From positions 3,614,586 through 3,678,585 of the forward strand of contig JAJEKV010000002.1 of assembly GCA_021234155.1 (NCBI GenBank): a stretch of DNA of 64,000 bases, given 5' to 3'. Both the position numbers and the translations under genes were made by a program. Under the pieces are notes generated by a model. The model did not search any database, was not told the origin of the DNA, and saw nothing but the letters and a program-made list of their open reading frames with translations. Every line of letters begins with the position of its first letter. Position 1 is the first letter of the stretch. The DNA is from Isoetes taiwanensis (Eukaryota > Streptophyta > Lycopodiopsida > Isoetales > Isoetaceae). Below are positions 10,754 through 23,326 of the stretch, one piece after another.

Positions 10754-12490
10754 AAATGCTTTAGCGATCAATTCTAGCATTTCTGGTTATGGACACTCAT
10801 GTATGCATCTTTACTTATAATATAATGTATGAGTTTTTATTAACCGTATGTAAATTTTGCTGTCATCTATCTCTTTGTACTACTAGGTTTAATCAACTAT
10901 GTGTACCTTTTTTTCTTCTTCAATAGTTCCGTCAAATCTGAATTGTAATAGTAACTTTGTCGAGAAGATCACTGTGGTGATGTTGTCGACAAGTTCAGAA
11001 CACTCCCCGCAACAATTTTAGCTGCTCCCATATAGCGCACACTCAAAATATATGCCATGCCTTGTTGTCCCAAATATCGCTATGGCGATTTCCAGGATCA
11101 CTTGTGACACTATATCTGTTCTAAGGTTAATGCTCCAACACCATGAAGGTATGCCTGTACATTCAATTTCCCGCGGATATAAAGCTGGCAAGCCAAACGT
11201 GTGCGTATTACCTATGCAATTTACTCGACAATAACACATTTTCTGTTTGCAGGAGCTTATGGCGACCTATTTCCTTGTCGAATGAGAACATTTCTCTAAT
11301 TAATGAAATCATGTTTTATATCAAGTAGCTTTACCCGATCAGAGGTTGACAACAATAGGAGCATAGCCTTTTGCCATGTTGGCCAATTTGTGCGATGATC
11401 TCAAAAAGTTTGAAGTTCCATTTCATGATTTTTACTTCAAACTTTGCATGAGTGTGGAGAGTGTGGATGTTCTCATATGGTGATGACGGCATTGCCTCCA
11501 ATTCCTAGCCTTGCCCATCCTGTACCAGGACACTAGCAGACCACCACGTGTTAATGGTTCATTTACTGAGATCTCATATTGGAATACCACATTATCCACA
11601 TTTGTGATATTGTACATTGACCTTGAAACTCCTTAACACATCCACTTTCTTTTTCGTTTGGGCATGTTGTTGCTTTCGGATCTGTATCCCTATCACTAGT
11701 GCCAACTGAAGATTTGATCCAAAGAAACCACCCCAATATTGATTCTAGCTAGCATAATATGAGTCGGATCCAAATACACTATAAGAAGTTCAGAATGAAG
11801 ATGTGATTCAAATAAGGAAGCAATACCACTCCGATATTACTTCTAAGACTCAAAGTAAACCACATCGAGCTAAATGAAGCTAAATATAGCAGAGTAGTTC
11901 ATAGGACGAAATTTGTGTTAAACTTAGAATTTTAAGAGCCAAAATGGAGCTACGAACCACTTTCGAAAAAGAGAGGACTATGGGACAGAATAAAGAAATT
12001 TTTCTATCACAATTCAAGAGATGATATTAATGATTTTTGAGACGTTCAATTTAAACCCATCTATGTGTTCAAGAATTAATGTGTATCGTAATATTCTTCA
12101 TTTTTAGTGTCAGATTGGCGTTGTCTAGATTCCTTAATATCATATATGGTCTTCATTTGTTTGCACCCTTTCACATGATATTATATACTACTTCACATGA
12201 GGAATACACAATTGACAATCAATTGATAACAATTTTGAATACCCCCAAAGAACATAAGTTTACCCGTCCACCAGTACATTACTAAAAGTCCATCAAGCTT
12301 TCAATTTAAAATAAATTACCTTTCAACGTAGTAGTTATCATCTTTATATAAATTCAGAGTTAAGAGTTCCTTGAAGTATTGACGCTTAGAAGTTCACAAA
12401 AGAATGTCATCGATTTCCTTGCATTATAAAAAATGATCTTAGTTTCATATTGGAAATGACTTGTTCGAATGTGTATCAAGTTGAAGAATA
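10754..12490. other. AT-rich intergenic DNA, no gene seen
   Basis: No convincing coding region. The near-palindrome atcgctatggcgat sits at about 11077, echoing motifs at 8003 and 8350. Short ORFs between 11018 and 11330 overlap in several frames on both strands and have no recognisable domain. Confidence 0.5.
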
Positions 12491-12790
12491 TTTAAGAATA
12501 GAATAGAATAGAATAGAATCGGTCTTTATTGTCCACGGAGACCTTTCGGCCTATAAAACCCAATGAAAGAGCGCATCAAGCTTATTACTGTCCGAATTAA
12601 AAAGCCCTCGCCCCAAGGTTTCTTAAGGGAAAAACTGTGGCAATAATAAGGGTGATGTCAAATTGTACAAATATACATATCATGAAATATATATACAAGT
12701 CAGGTGAGTGTCCAAGGTCATAGCTGATCCTGTATATCCATGACCTCTTGAAGGTATATTTCCAGCATCTATACTGAAGTCGTGCTCAGT
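12491..12790 (-). mobile_element. 5'-truncated LINE 3' end with (AATAG)n tail
   Basis: A pentanucleotide tract gaata/aatag (about 12496-12519) is followed by tttattgtccacggagacc and then text resembling the ends at 14697, 33420 and 59894, including a small hairpin with aaggttt…aaaaact near 12620-12640. On the minus strand this is the LINE 3' terminus followed by its simple-repeat tail. The left part of the element is missing, as is usual for LINE copies truncated during insertion. The right boundary is approximate. Confidence 0.7.
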
Positions 12791-13416
12791 ATCAAAGTAC
12801 TGTTATATGCATGCAGTCAAAAGAATGCATTATTACATGCACTTATGGTCCTTATAAAAGCCCTTGAAGAGTGCATTATTTCATGAACCTATAGTCCTTA
12901 GGAAAGCCTTTGTAACCATTATGTGGTGAATGTGAGGGCAGTTTGAATAATATTAAACCTCGAAAATAAGGGGGCAGAAGTCGTGAAGGTAAATGTCATT
13001 ATGTCAAACATGCAAAATCTAGCTGTGGTAGCATCACACACTTGAGACTTCTAGCTCTCTTTAAAATTTCCTTTGGTCGTCAGTTTTAATCTACACTAGT
13101 TGCAACAAAAGCCCCTCTGAATCAATGATTATTACACGAGGTAATTCCGTCGCGCCTTTTGCCATCTCCACTATTCCCTTACAAGGATGTAATGCCTTAT
13201 CTAAAAACTTAACTGGCAGTCTTGTTGATCTGGTAGATTCAGAGCGTTCACTGCATTTACCATCATCTTTCATTGGCTAGTTTATCTTGATAAATAGGAT
13301 TGCAGATAATTGGCACCAAGTTTGGGGCCTCTAGGATGAAGGGGATAAGCATCCCTCTCGAGCAGGTGATGGGAAGTAAACTAGATGCAGGTGAGTGACG
13401 TAGGCCTAGAAAGTAC
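12791..13416. other. Intergenic DNA, no gene seen
   Basis: AT-rich, without a supported coding region. Immediately before the next element it contains tattttatcta (13417-13427), the left copy of that element's target duplication. Confidence 0.5.
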
Positions 13417-13427
13417 TATTTTATCTA

Positions 13428-13550
13428 GGGAAAACTACCAAAATACCCCTATGAGCTTGTATAATTACCAAAATGCCCTTATGAGTTTCAAAATTACCAA
13501 AATACCCTTGTGTATAGTAGGTGTGTAGGGGCATTTTGGTAATTAAAATT
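13428..13550. repeat. Left terminal inverted repeat with sub-terminal copies
   Basis: The outer about 50 bp match the right end in inverted orientation. The motif 'ttaccaaaatgcccttatga' occurs three times in tandem here (about 13433, 13466, 13493). A fourth copy in reverse (gggcattttggtaatt, about 13530) ends the block. Repeated sub-terminal motifs are typical transposase binding sites in such elements. Confidence 0.75.
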
Positions 13551-14595
13551 GACTAGAAACGTGTGCCCGGCGATGCTGGGCATTACCATGGACATGTAGA
13601 ATAGTAGACATCATGGAGTTTGTAGGTGGAAGAAAAAGTTTTAGATGCAATCCTCCCCATATGTGGTAATAACTTAGGGTTTAGGGTGTGTCGAACATTA
13701 GCCATAGACGCGCCAAATAGGAATAATAAAAGCATAGCATAGGGTGGAACAGAATGAGTAGATGCATAGTCAAGCATGATTGCAATCAGGCTATCAGATA
13801 TTGCAAAATAAGATTCTTTGCCATTCTACTACTGCATTATTGTCTACCTTAATAGAATGATGCATCAGTCTGTTTGATTTTGTACAATCCATGGTTATAA
13901 ATATGTGTTTCTCTAAAACAAAATAGAACTTGGCAAATCAACCTTTTGATATTGTCTCCTTTAAGAGTTGTAAAATATACTTGATATATAGTAAGAATAT
14001 TCTACCTAAACACAAATCTTAAACCCCAAAGCCTTAACCCTAAATCTAGGTGTGTGATTGTATGGTTGATATCATTGCATGCTCCATCTATGAGGCTTGC
14101 TATCCTTCAAGTTTTTCAAATTCATGAATCATAATATGATAAATCCTCGAACCCTAAACCTGTAAACTTAACTCGCAAGCTCTAAATCCTAAATGTGCAA
14201 TAAATGGAAACTTGCCTTTTATGTCCCGAAATGGGAGTGCAAAATAGTTGCATAATGGTAACTGAAGAGGATACGAAATGGATATACTCATGGAAAATAA
14301 AAGAAAATAGATGATGTGTTATTTTACAAAATACCTTTACCCTCCTATGTATTTCTACTTATCCAAATTCGGCCCATGCACACGTGCAATAAAACATGTG
14401 CTACACAACATGTACAATACATCATAGCTTCACACAATGTCAAAGGATATGCATTTGGATTTGAGATATGCATCCGTTGCCTCCAAGATCAAACATGTCA
14501 ATCTTCATCAATATCAAGCATGTGAAACTTCATGACGTGTTTGCTATGTATTGATAGTTATTTGGTGGTTCATTCATATTTGGTAGTTGTTGGAT
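13551..14595. other. AT-rich interior of the inverted-repeat transposon
   Basis: No convincing gene. Several short 'aaaccctaa'-like phrases occur (about 14010-14170), reminiscent of degenerate plant telomere-like text but not in tandem. ORFs here (13583-13777, 14316-14525) lack recognisable features. Confidence 0.4.
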
Positions 14596-14999
14596 TTTGG
14601 AGAATAGAATACAATAGAATAGAATAGAATAGAATAGAATAGAATAGAATAGAATAGAATAGAATAGAATAGAATAGAATAGAATAGAATAGAATAGGTT
14701 TTTAGCGTCCACGGAGACCAACTGGCCTATGGGACCCAAACAAAAGAAGAAGCAATAAGCGTATTCTTGGCGGATTAAAAACCCCCAGAAAGGTTTTGAG
14801 AGGAAAAACCTTAGCGATAATAAGCATCTTTGGCGGCTTCAATGCATAGGGTGATTCAAGGCCGAATCCCGTAGGACACAAGCAGTCCAGTGCATCCATA
14901 ACCTCACAGGTATGACCCCAACAAACCCATTGGCCAGTAGTCAATAAGCGTCAGCGGTGGCGGGGCACTAGTAGTCGAACATACCTCTCGGATATGGGC

Positions 15000-15080
15000 A
15001 AATGCGAGGGCAGATCTAGAGGGTATGACATTCATCCTCAATGTTGGCGCAGTGGCAACAGCGGCAAAACCTTTGCTCGT
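15000..15080 (-). pseudogene. C-terminal Cys/His finger of the LINE
   Basis: The minus strand reads FCRCCHCANIEDECHTL, a stop, then ICPRICP. The C-x2-C, then E-D-E-x-H, then C-P spacing is the same as in the LINE at 59876-60683 (CACC…VIEDESHTLLSCP) and in the one at 49935-52262 (EDEKHVFIECPEY). It is the conserved C-terminal finger of this LINE lineage. Confidence 0.7.
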
Positions 15081-15989
15081 GCTTCAGGCCCCCGCCCTAT
15101 TTCAATCTTGGAGGCGTGTGCACCCGTCTTGAATGGAAGCTATAAGTCTGCAGCTTCTTCATGGGCATTTGGGTGTACAAAAATTGGTGTGGGCCTCTTG
15201 TGAGCCTAGGATTGACTTCTTTGCGATAGTGTGCTAGCTTAGTAATGTCGTCGAGCCTGCGCATCCCGCTTGCGGAAGGAAAGTAGCATCAGTGCAGGTT
15301 TAAGTGCCTCGCTGACCTTTCTTTGTCACGACACGGGCGCATCTGTTTGCTGCGCGCCCGGCGTGAGAACCATGAGCTTGCTTGTCTTTCAGCGGGATTT
15401 CAGGCGTTGGGGACCCATGGCCAAAAGCAAGATGGGGCAGCGTGTATCGACCATAGCGACCACCTTTTGGAAGTAAGCGATATGGCGTTCCAATGCGGCC
15501 CGTTGAAGGGGTAGAAAGCATGTCTCACAGGTAGGATGCAGTGCGGGCGTGGACTTCACCCGGGGCCCGTGCCAAGAAGGCCTTACACACTGCTTTCGAG
15601 GTCATTCAGGTGTTGAGGATATCAGGACCCACATACGCCCCATACAAAGGGACCGGCTCAACCAAGGCGAAACAAAGCGTGGCCACGGCCCCGGGCATCA
15701 ACTACGCCTTGTAGGCTGTTGTTACGCATGGCATATAGTGCTTTCAACCAGCCGTGACCATTGGCACGATAGCGCATCCCAATGGGTGGTAGTTGAGAAC
15801 TCAATCCCCAAGTACTTGTAGGTGAGGACCACCTCTACCTCTTGCTTACTGGTAAGTGAAGGTGGGAAGCCTTGGTGGTGGCGGAGACGATGCAACTAGC
15901 GACACCTAGTTTTGGCCAAGTTAACTTCGCATGCCCGGTGAATTGGCAAAAAGTGTCAAAACATCGGGTGACCTTTGCATGTCCTCACG

Positions 15990-16670
15990 GAGTATATAGG
16001 CCATGAGGTTGACATCATCGGCATATATGAGTTCTTACGGATTGTGTGATGCATGAGATGTGTGCGGCGCCTCCATGCTCGAGAGCCAATCTTCAAGCCC
16101 GATCAATGTATGAGCCAAGGTGTGGGGAGAGAGGGGCAACCACTGGCGCACTCAATGCCTCGCGATTATAGTATGGCTGTGGCGTGATTTGGCTTTGAGC
16201 ATGCCTCGTCACGGCCTATATCTTTGCATTACGCAGAGTCGGGGGTCCCGGTGCCTAATCTGTCCCGAGCTTGTTGCGAGAATCTTTGTGTCGAATGCTT
16301 TTGCAAAATCGTGAAACAACGATCTGAGGGTTACCAATTCACCTTTATCCTCAATCAATGCTTGCCCGAGTGAAGATATGATCAATGGTGGAATATGGGC
16401 GGAAACACCACTTTAAAAGCTTCGCACCTCTGTTTCCTCGCCCATATTGTCGTTGCTCAAGGATGCCCGATAGCGGTTTTGCAAAGAGAGCTGACCATAA
16501 TATGAATGCGGTGGTTGGCGGGCATTGAGGGTCCCCTTTTGTATATGGGCACTACTGCTGAAGTGGTCCATTCGTAGGGAAACCTTCGCCAATGCTTTAT
16601 TGAACAATCTTGCAGTGAGGGCGAGGCACCCGATGGAGGCCCGCCCATTTGAAGTTACGCTGCATGCCAT
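15990..16670 (-). pseudogene. LINE reverse transcriptase domain
   Basis: At 16648-16457 the minus strand has a W-x6-VPIYKRG motif followed by PANHR, matching the early fingers motif of LINE reverse transcriptases. At 16025-16014 it has the catalytic YADD followed by VNLMAY. The region between is frameshifted. This copy cannot make an active enzyme. Confidence 0.75.
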
Positions 16671-17308
16671 CTAAATCTGCTGCCTTCCCATTAGCTAGGC
16701 GGCTGTAGGCCCATGATAACATCCTTCTAACGAGCCATGCCTATCTGTGGAGGGGCGGTGCGGACCCCCAGAGTGGATTCATTACAAGCTGATTTACAAA
16801 ATCTTGTACCCATTGCTCGAGGTGATGTTCCACGTGGGGGCTGTGCGAGGCTTGCAAGACCCCGCTCTCGGAATGTCTTGGGGTCTTGGGTCGGGGAGAC
16901 CAAACATCATTCTTGATGCTTCTGCGAGGTATCGGCCTTCTTGTTCTTGAGAAAGGGCGGATGGGGTTAGATGAAACTGTAGGCGGGAGATGGGATGGTT
17001 TGAGCTCAGGCCTCATCATCAAACCATTTGTTCTTGAGGGAAGGTGGTAGTGCACGTGGTTTGGTTGGTGGCGGCCTCTCCCAAAAGCATCTTTTCGGCG
17101 GAGTCGGGAAGCGGGTGGAGTCGGCTCGTGTTGCTCTTGAAGTGTGGGGGATTCGCGGCGATCCACCCCGAGATCATGCTCAAAGCGGTTTGGGCATAGG
17201 TCCACCTGCGGTTAAGTAGTCGAATCGCGGTTGGGGCACCAGTGTGTTGAAGCGGCGGGTGCAGGGAAGCCTCCCAATGGAGATGCATGAAAAGGGCGGT
17301 GGTCGAAT

Positions 17309-17765
17309 CTACTTCCTCGTCCAGAGTGTATGTCCCCAGATGGAAAAATGAGTAACCCGTGCGAGATCCAGTTCCTCAACCGGCGGATAATCCACCACCT
17401 TTGGAGCCGCCCCCTTGGTTCTCACGTCTACAAGTGTAACAAAAATTTGGGAAGGCGGCCATTGTGCCAACCCATTACAAATAACCCGGTCAAAGATACT
17501 ACCCGGCAACAACAAGCGCACGCCATGGCGAAATATGAGCGTCATCGATATCCTTGACCAAAAAGCCACCTCTGCGGGTTCAATTGCAAAGGCGTCCTCT
17601 GCCGGGGGTCAAATTTTGGAACACTTTCGGCTCTGTCGCGTGCATTAAAGTCGCCAAACAACATAACCACCTTAATTGTTTGTCTTTGTATGTGTCATCA
17701 TATAGATCGACATAGGGCTCCAATCGATCCACATCCAAATGAGTGTTATAGAAGTTGCTCGGCAT
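17309..17765 (-). pseudogene. LINE endonuclease domain
   Basis: Near 17640-17670 the minus strand reads VMLFGDFNAR, the catalytic GDFN motif of LINE endonucleases. In a shifted frame (17569-17309) it continues with ICNGL, then KVVDYPPVEE and VTHFSIWG. These correspond to the NG and S-x-V-D-Y motifs that end the domain. Several frameshifts separate the parts. Target-site nicking is the family role. Confidence 0.75.
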
Positions 17766-18778
17766 GTGGAAAGTAGCATCTTTGCTATGAGGAGAGTGTC
17801 ATGCTTGTCATCTTTGCCGCGCGCACCCACAAATAGCGATTATTGCTGTGCTGTTTTGTTACAACGAGGCCCGGAGTGCCTCAAGGTTGCACGGTAGTAG
17901 CGGTAGAGGGCCTCAATACTCATGGATGGATGTCGAGTTGTTCCTATACAATGTTGGGTTGTTGAAACAATGTACATGGATGTTTGGGGTGATCTCCCCT
18001 TATAGGATTATTATATTGGATGCATAATGAAACTCTTTCATGTTTCAAGAAATGTAGGTATTCTACAAAGGTTTGTGCAACATGAAATAGACCCAATATC
18101 CCCACACAACTTTTACACCAGGACTTTTTCATGGGAAATTAAGTTAGTATTATCTAACGGTTCTAAAAAGCAAGCACAAGTAGTCTACCTGCCAAATAAA
18201 CAAATAGCCAACGAAATTTAAATATCATTATCAAATAGAAAGCTTATGCCATACACTATTTCCTTCGCAGTTAAAAGGCTTTGCACAAGTTCCTTCTCAA
18301 GCGGACAAAATATGTATTTGGATAAAAGCGATTTCCATGAATTTTATTGCAAACTCTAATGAGAAAATAGCATCCAATATGGATACAATGCATGCGCTTA
18401 TAATAGCCAAAATATGGAGTTTTTAAGGATGCAATCACAATTTATTCCTTGCATTAAGGTCAACAGCACTTGCATTCTGGGCAGAAATATTGAGATGTTT
18501 GCATCCAGGAAACACATGCACAACCCCTAAGTGAGGTCAAGCGACACACATTTGTGGGCAAAAATATTTAGATGTTAGCATTACGGGGCACAACCCCTTA
18601 AGTTAAAAAACATGCTAGGTTTTGAATATGGAGTTGTCTAATAGGCTACCTATCCAAGCTGCTCCAGCGCCTAAGAAGCGTGGCATACTCTAATAACATG
18701 ATTGTTTTGGCAGCTCTTCTTGATAGAATACTTATGTCATTGCATAAGCGGCAAGAAGACACATTTCAAATTTGATAC
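17766..18778. other. AT-rich interior, no gene seen
   Basis: The 5' limit of the LINE is uncertain and may extend to about 17900. Beyond it the sequence is AT-rich. Two partial direct repeats (about 18480-18530 and 18545-18600) share 'gggcaaaaatatttagatgt'-like text. No coding region is supported. Confidence 0.4.
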
Positions 18779-19560
18779 TCAAACTTCTCGAATTAACATC
18801 TGAATGACTTGATCACAAATCGAAAAGAAGAGGCCCAAACTTCCCAAATTAACATCTCTTGACTTGATCCACAAATCCCAAAGGGTGTCGGAATCTTCAT
18901 GGGAGACATAGTCTTGGATAGCATAAAACATAAAAAGCGAACACACCGGATGTAAATCAAGTTCATCAAGTTCGTCATAACATTTGCACACCTCTATTTT
19001 TTCTATTTTTACGGTCCAATCTATGGCATATACATCTTCTTAGTTTGCCAAAAATGAAAACGCAAAAGGCGGAGACATCCTCCAAATGAATATCTCTATG
19101 TGTAAGCAAAACTATATTAATAAAAATGCCAATGCCTTACTTATTACATGCTACAACAATCTCAACGTTGACATGAAGCAGTTGTACTGACATCTCAGTA
19201 CTCATCCAATTATAATTCAACACATAGTCCACTTCATCATATTCTGGCATTCAAATACATAATATTAAAAGGAGATTCACGTAGAAGAGAATAAAATAAC
19301 TCACATTGGAGTAGGATAGATGAGTAATATAAACCACAGTCAATGAGGAATCTCCAAAGTAGAATATCCCATTAACCTTTTTCACAATAAATCTTCCATT
19401 TTTCTTAACTTGCAAAACGTAAATAAAATACTTAGCAAATAGGACTTCAATGCTTAGCAGGTCTACATAATCTATCAAGATTTGCCTCTTGGCTACATAA
19501 CTTGAACTGTTGACTATATTCTGATATAAGCCATGCTTTCCTCTGCACCAAAAAGAAAGA
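18779..19560 (-). pseudogene. Coding-looking segments, unrecognised, inside the transposon
   Basis: Two minus-strand stretches look like exons. 18991-18779 encodes an acidic, aromatic-rich segment (KCYDELDELDLHP). 19560-19270 follows a possible acceptor (tttggtgcag) and contains YVAKRQILIDYVDLLS. Codon use and composition are protein-like, unlike the AT-rich surroundings. No family was recognised. They may be host gene pieces captured by the element or a remnant of its own genes. Confidence 0.3.
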
Positions 19561-19622
19561 AAAAAATTAAAAAAAAAATTGGGAAAAAAAATGCATAACA
19601 ATGTTGACCGCGAGAATGACAA

Positions 19623-21439
19623 ATGGAAGTGGTCAAGTTTGCCTTATGGACACTTCAAATTTAATTCTTTGCGATCACGGCCATGGTGGGCATCCTTGTT
19701 ATCAAATTGCCTAAAAACATTCTAATAAAAAGCAGGACCAAGCGTGTCTTAGTAAATGACATGGTAGCCAAAGCTGCAACATGATGTGGTTATTTAGCAT
19801 GGGTTTTAAAATACGGAAGATCTCTTGTAAAGCATTACCTCTTTTTTGCAAAATGAACAAAGAGATAATGGCATACCTCTTTGCTTAAGCAAATTTTAAG
19901 CAGATGAAGTTTAATGAATGCAACATACTACTTAAGGCAACTTTTAAGCGGATGAAATTAAGCATTGATCTTGTGAAAATACAATCATGTATGGGTAGTA
20001 GCAAAGATATGCTTTTTCAACCATGTCTACATGTCTAGCGGTTTGAACAAATTTACATTACCAACTTGTGTATCAAACATATTGAACCTTAAAAATATCC
20101 TATTTGCCTTTTGAACCAATGCCAGCAGGGAACTTCGTTGCCTCATCCGATGATATAGTTCCAGGAAAATCTGATTATACAAAAACAACTATTTATCTAT
20201 GAAAAGAGCTTTGGGATAGAAAGAAGAAAGGGCTACATTAAATCTCTTAATGCGAAGTTGCCATCTTTAATTTATCCTATGCATGTGCAACTAAAGAACC
20301 CGAAGGAGCACTTTAATCTCATCATATATCCAAACTCAATAGCGGAACATTTGTACCTTGTTTGGCAAGTATGATCTTGCCGAACAAAGGCCATAAAAGA
20401 TACTTATAATAGTCTTGTATAAGAAGCAAAGATAATAGGTGGCCTCAAGAAAAATAACACCATAGCAAACACATGTCTAATGCACTTTGTTGCATTAAGC
20501 TTCAATTACAAATCAACAATCAACTTCAAATGTGGGAATGCGGCTTCGTATTTGTGTGAATAAGAATGCGGTGAAAACTTACGTTTGCTTGCGTGATTTA
20601 GAGTGTCATCTAACTTCGCCTCTACCTTTACTCATATTCAAGGCGTCCCATACTAATAATACTTCAAATAAAAATACTTCCTAATAATACTTCAAATAGC
20701 CAAGGAATCGCGATTCTTGCATAAGAAGAATGCGAATTAATCGTGATCTGAAGCCTCGAATGTTTTGTTGAGGAGCAAAGGTGAACAAAATTGTCAGCGA
20801 AGATTGCGTGATTTTTGGGGACATGTGTGAAACTTTAGCACACAAAAACAAGGTTATAGCTTGCATGTAGGTATACCCGGTATATGGCCTCCGAAATGAA
20901 GAGCACGAACCGTGATTTTGAGAAAGGGGCTATACATGAAAGATATATGAGTTTAGTTTTGAAAAAGCTTGTCAAAGATTGTTCCAAATAACATAGCGGG
21001 AGCCTTCATGAATTAATTAACCGCAAGATATGTGCGGATGCTATTAAACGCCGGCTTTGATAAAGGAAGAACTATGGATTGCCAAGGAAGAATTGGCGAC
21101 AAAACATGCCGTTGAAGAGATAACTTGAAATCGAAAGTCACTATAATTTGTAGGCCGAGAGAACCGGAAGGCGGGAATTGATAACGATATAATGCGGTCG
21201 ATGGAGATATTGTATTGGGCCAAAAAGATCAAGGTGCATTTTAAATTGGCTTGGTTTCACCGTGTCGCGTCTTGGATCTGAAAATGCCCCAATGGCACAT
21301 TATTATAAATTAAAGACGTATACATGGTGTAGAGGACCAAATGGAGAGTATAGTCCCGCGAATACCGTGTAACTTGTGATAATCTTTGTTAATATTTATA
21401 TCATATCCTATGAATTTAATATATGGGCACACAAATTGC
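19623..21439. other. AT-rich transposon interior, no gene seen
   Basis: No supported gene. The text is AT-rich and carries short repeats such as 'aatacttcaaata' (about 20657-20698). Confidence 0.4.
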
Positions 21440-21445
21440 AATATT

Positions 21446-21930
21446 ACAGAATATAGGAGAGAAAACAAAAAACCAACCTGTACAGAATATAGGAGAGAAG
21501 ATAGAAAACCGACCTATCGTGAACAATGCAGATAAGCCCCATATATGTTGCATTGATAGTGCCCTACATGTCAAAGTCTGATTTGCTTAAACAAACTGAA
21601 GATTTAAATAGAACTCAAGATTTAAAGGCAACGTAATAAAGAATCGCACCTTCCAGAAGCGAAAGAGGACCTCCAATCGAACTTAGGGTCTTCTATATCC
21701 GCATTCGTTGAAAATTTGCAAGTTAAAACTCATGACAAAAAAAAAACAACACCGATGAATCTTACCACGGAAGGAACTCCAAAGAATCATACCTTCCAAT
21801 ATCAAAAGCGAAAGAGGAACTCCAATTCAAACTTCGGGGTTTAGAATACATTCGATTAGAAAGGTGCACCACGCTTAAAACTCAACACAAAATAAAACCA
21901 TGTGGCCGAATCTTACCACGGAAGATGCGG
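21446..21930. repeat. Two local tandem duplications
   Basis: A roughly 35-bp unit (acagaatataggagagaa…) is repeated at about 21446 and 21480. A larger unit of about 140 bp follows, with copies at about 21640-21775 and 21785-21930. Each holds 'cttccarrarcgaaagagga', 'aacttagggtcttc'-type text and 'aatcttaccacggaag'. Copies are diverged. Confidence 0.6.
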
Positions 21931-22285
21931 CAACTCCAAACGCTTTGAGATCTTCATCAATTTTTGAGAAAATCCGACCAAAATTTGAGCCTATCAATAA
22001 TATGATATGCTCTAGTCATGTTTCAAGAAGGTGCCAAAATCGAAAATGGTGAAGCGCCAAAATGAGACCCAGTAGAATCCAAAATGGGTCCAGGAAATTT
22101 ATTGAGAGCGGCAACCCATAAAAAAAAATTTCTTGATCCAAGATTTTTCATTGAATCTTTGGCGCCGGATTCAAAATGCCCAACTACAATCCCTTAGGAA
22201 CATAGCGGAAGGGAACGCCGCATCTTGGCGAAGATCTGGCGTTCCTCGCACCGGAACCCAAAGCAATCCCAAAATAAAAAGAAGA

Positions 22286-22500
22286 TAAGGAAGGAAGGAA
22301 GGAAAAATTTTTAACGTCCACGGAACCCAATCCAAGTTATGGGACCAAGTACATAAGGGACCCAAGTCCCGGACCAAAGTCCAAACAAGAACATGGGCGA
22401 AGCCCTTAAACCAAAAGCACAACGTGAGCTAGAACACAACCATCCCGACCCGGATTAAAACCACCTGAAAAAACCGCTGCCGGATGACTATGGTCACGCT
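22286..22500 (-). mobile_element. LINE 3' end with (GGAA)n tail
   Basis: A tract of ggaa repeats (22286-22305) followed by ttttaacgtccacgg, the same terminal motif as in the (AATAG)-tailed copies. Downstream text (gggacccaag, aagcgcttaa-type hairpin) diverges from the other copies. The right limit is uncertain. It shows that the tail unit differs between copies while the terminus stays constant. Confidence 0.65.
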
Positions 22501-22892
22501 CACTGATCCAAAATCCATCTTTGCACAAAGCAACAAGCATACCTTCATACCTCCAAAGCTTCACAAGGCTTCACTCGGAACCAGAACCTCTTCTGGCCCA
22601 ACTGGTCTTTGGAAAAACGACGCCCCGCTTAATCGCCAGGGCGCCGAGGAAAGCGGCGCTTCCCGAAACCGCTCGGGAAGTAAGCCCGCCGGAGGTGCCT
22701 CCTCACCTATCCTCCACCACTTAAGGCGCCCGACTTACCCCGGAGCAAGAAAGTGGACATCCACTTCGTGGCACACACAAGGTCGCCATCCTTCATCATT
22801 GGGCCGCCCAACGCCATCCGGTCAACCGCATACACCGGGCAGGCCTTTCGAGCCAGTGAGGCGAGCGCCCAGGCGCTAAAGCGCCAGCGAAG
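22501..22892. other. GC-rich block next to the right transposon end
   Basis: Composition changes abruptly to GC-rich. Both strands are open for about 70-130 codons, and neither frame shows a known domain. A palindrome ggcgctaaagcgcc lies at about 22873-22886. It could be LINE body or captured host DNA. Confidence 0.3.
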
Positions 22893-22942
22893 GGCAATTT
22901 GGTAATTACACAAACTCATAGGGGTAGTTTGCTAGTTTTCCC
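22893..22942. repeat. Right terminal inverted repeat
   Basis: Reverse complement of the left end with about six differences in 50 bp. It is followed at once by the right copy of the 11-bp target duplication (22943-22953). Confidence 0.8.
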
Positions 22943-23326
22943 TATTTTATCTATATTCATCTCCCCAAAGATTCGATTCCAGAAAATGCACATTGATCTA
23001 TGGGTAACCTAAAATACGCGTTATTTTAAAACGACAAAATGAAGTGAAACGTGTCGTCCGCTACCACTAGCCTGCTACAGCATGATTATCGAGCTGCTGA
23101 ATTCTTCTTCGTTGCTGTAAGCCCCCTGTTCCATATCCATTCTTCTAATGTATTTCGTTTGATTCTGACATTCCTCTGAAAGTCTCTCATTGGGGTATGT
23201 AGCATATCAATTTTAAGCTCTGTCTTTGTCGAACCTTGCAGTTGTTTGTGTTTTGTTAGATTTTTTTATCTGTTAAATCTGTTTGTTCCAGTTTTTGCAT
23301 CTCGGTTTGCCAATCAGAAGCCAAAT

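Larger units (their letters stand above)
14602..17765 (-). mobile_element. Decayed LINE with endonuclease, reverse transcriptase and C-terminal zinc finger
   Basis: A minus-strand non-LTR element ending in about 95 bp of (AATAG)n (14602-14697). The 3' terminal motif gcgtccacggagacc follows at about 14705. Reading 5' to 3' on the minus strand it shows endonuclease (17765-17309), reverse transcriptase (about 16670-15990) and a Cys/His finger at about 15075-15000. The order and the tail type are those of EN-RT-finger LINEs that end in simple repeats rather than poly(A). Many stops and frame changes make it inactive. Confidence 0.8.
13428..22942. mobile_element. 9.5 kb terminal-inverted-repeat transposon (Mutator-like)
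   Basis: The ends are inverted copies over about 50 bp: left gggaaaactaccaaaata…, right …gctagttttccc. The element is bracketed by an exact 11-bp direct repeat, tattttatcta (13417-13427 and 22943-22953). A 9-11 bp duplication with long inverted ends fits Mutator-like elements. No intact transposase was recognised inside. Contents are a LINE (14602-17765), a second LINE 3' end (22286-22500), coding-looking minus-strand segments (18779-19560) and tandem repeats. It may be non-autonomous or carry captured gene pieces. Boundaries are firm; superfamily is likely. Confidence 0.8.

Noticed and set aside
23246-23326. Upstream ATG as start of the stress protein
   Set aside because: It adds a hydrophobic stretch not seen in the family; the ATG at 23327 gives the usual length.
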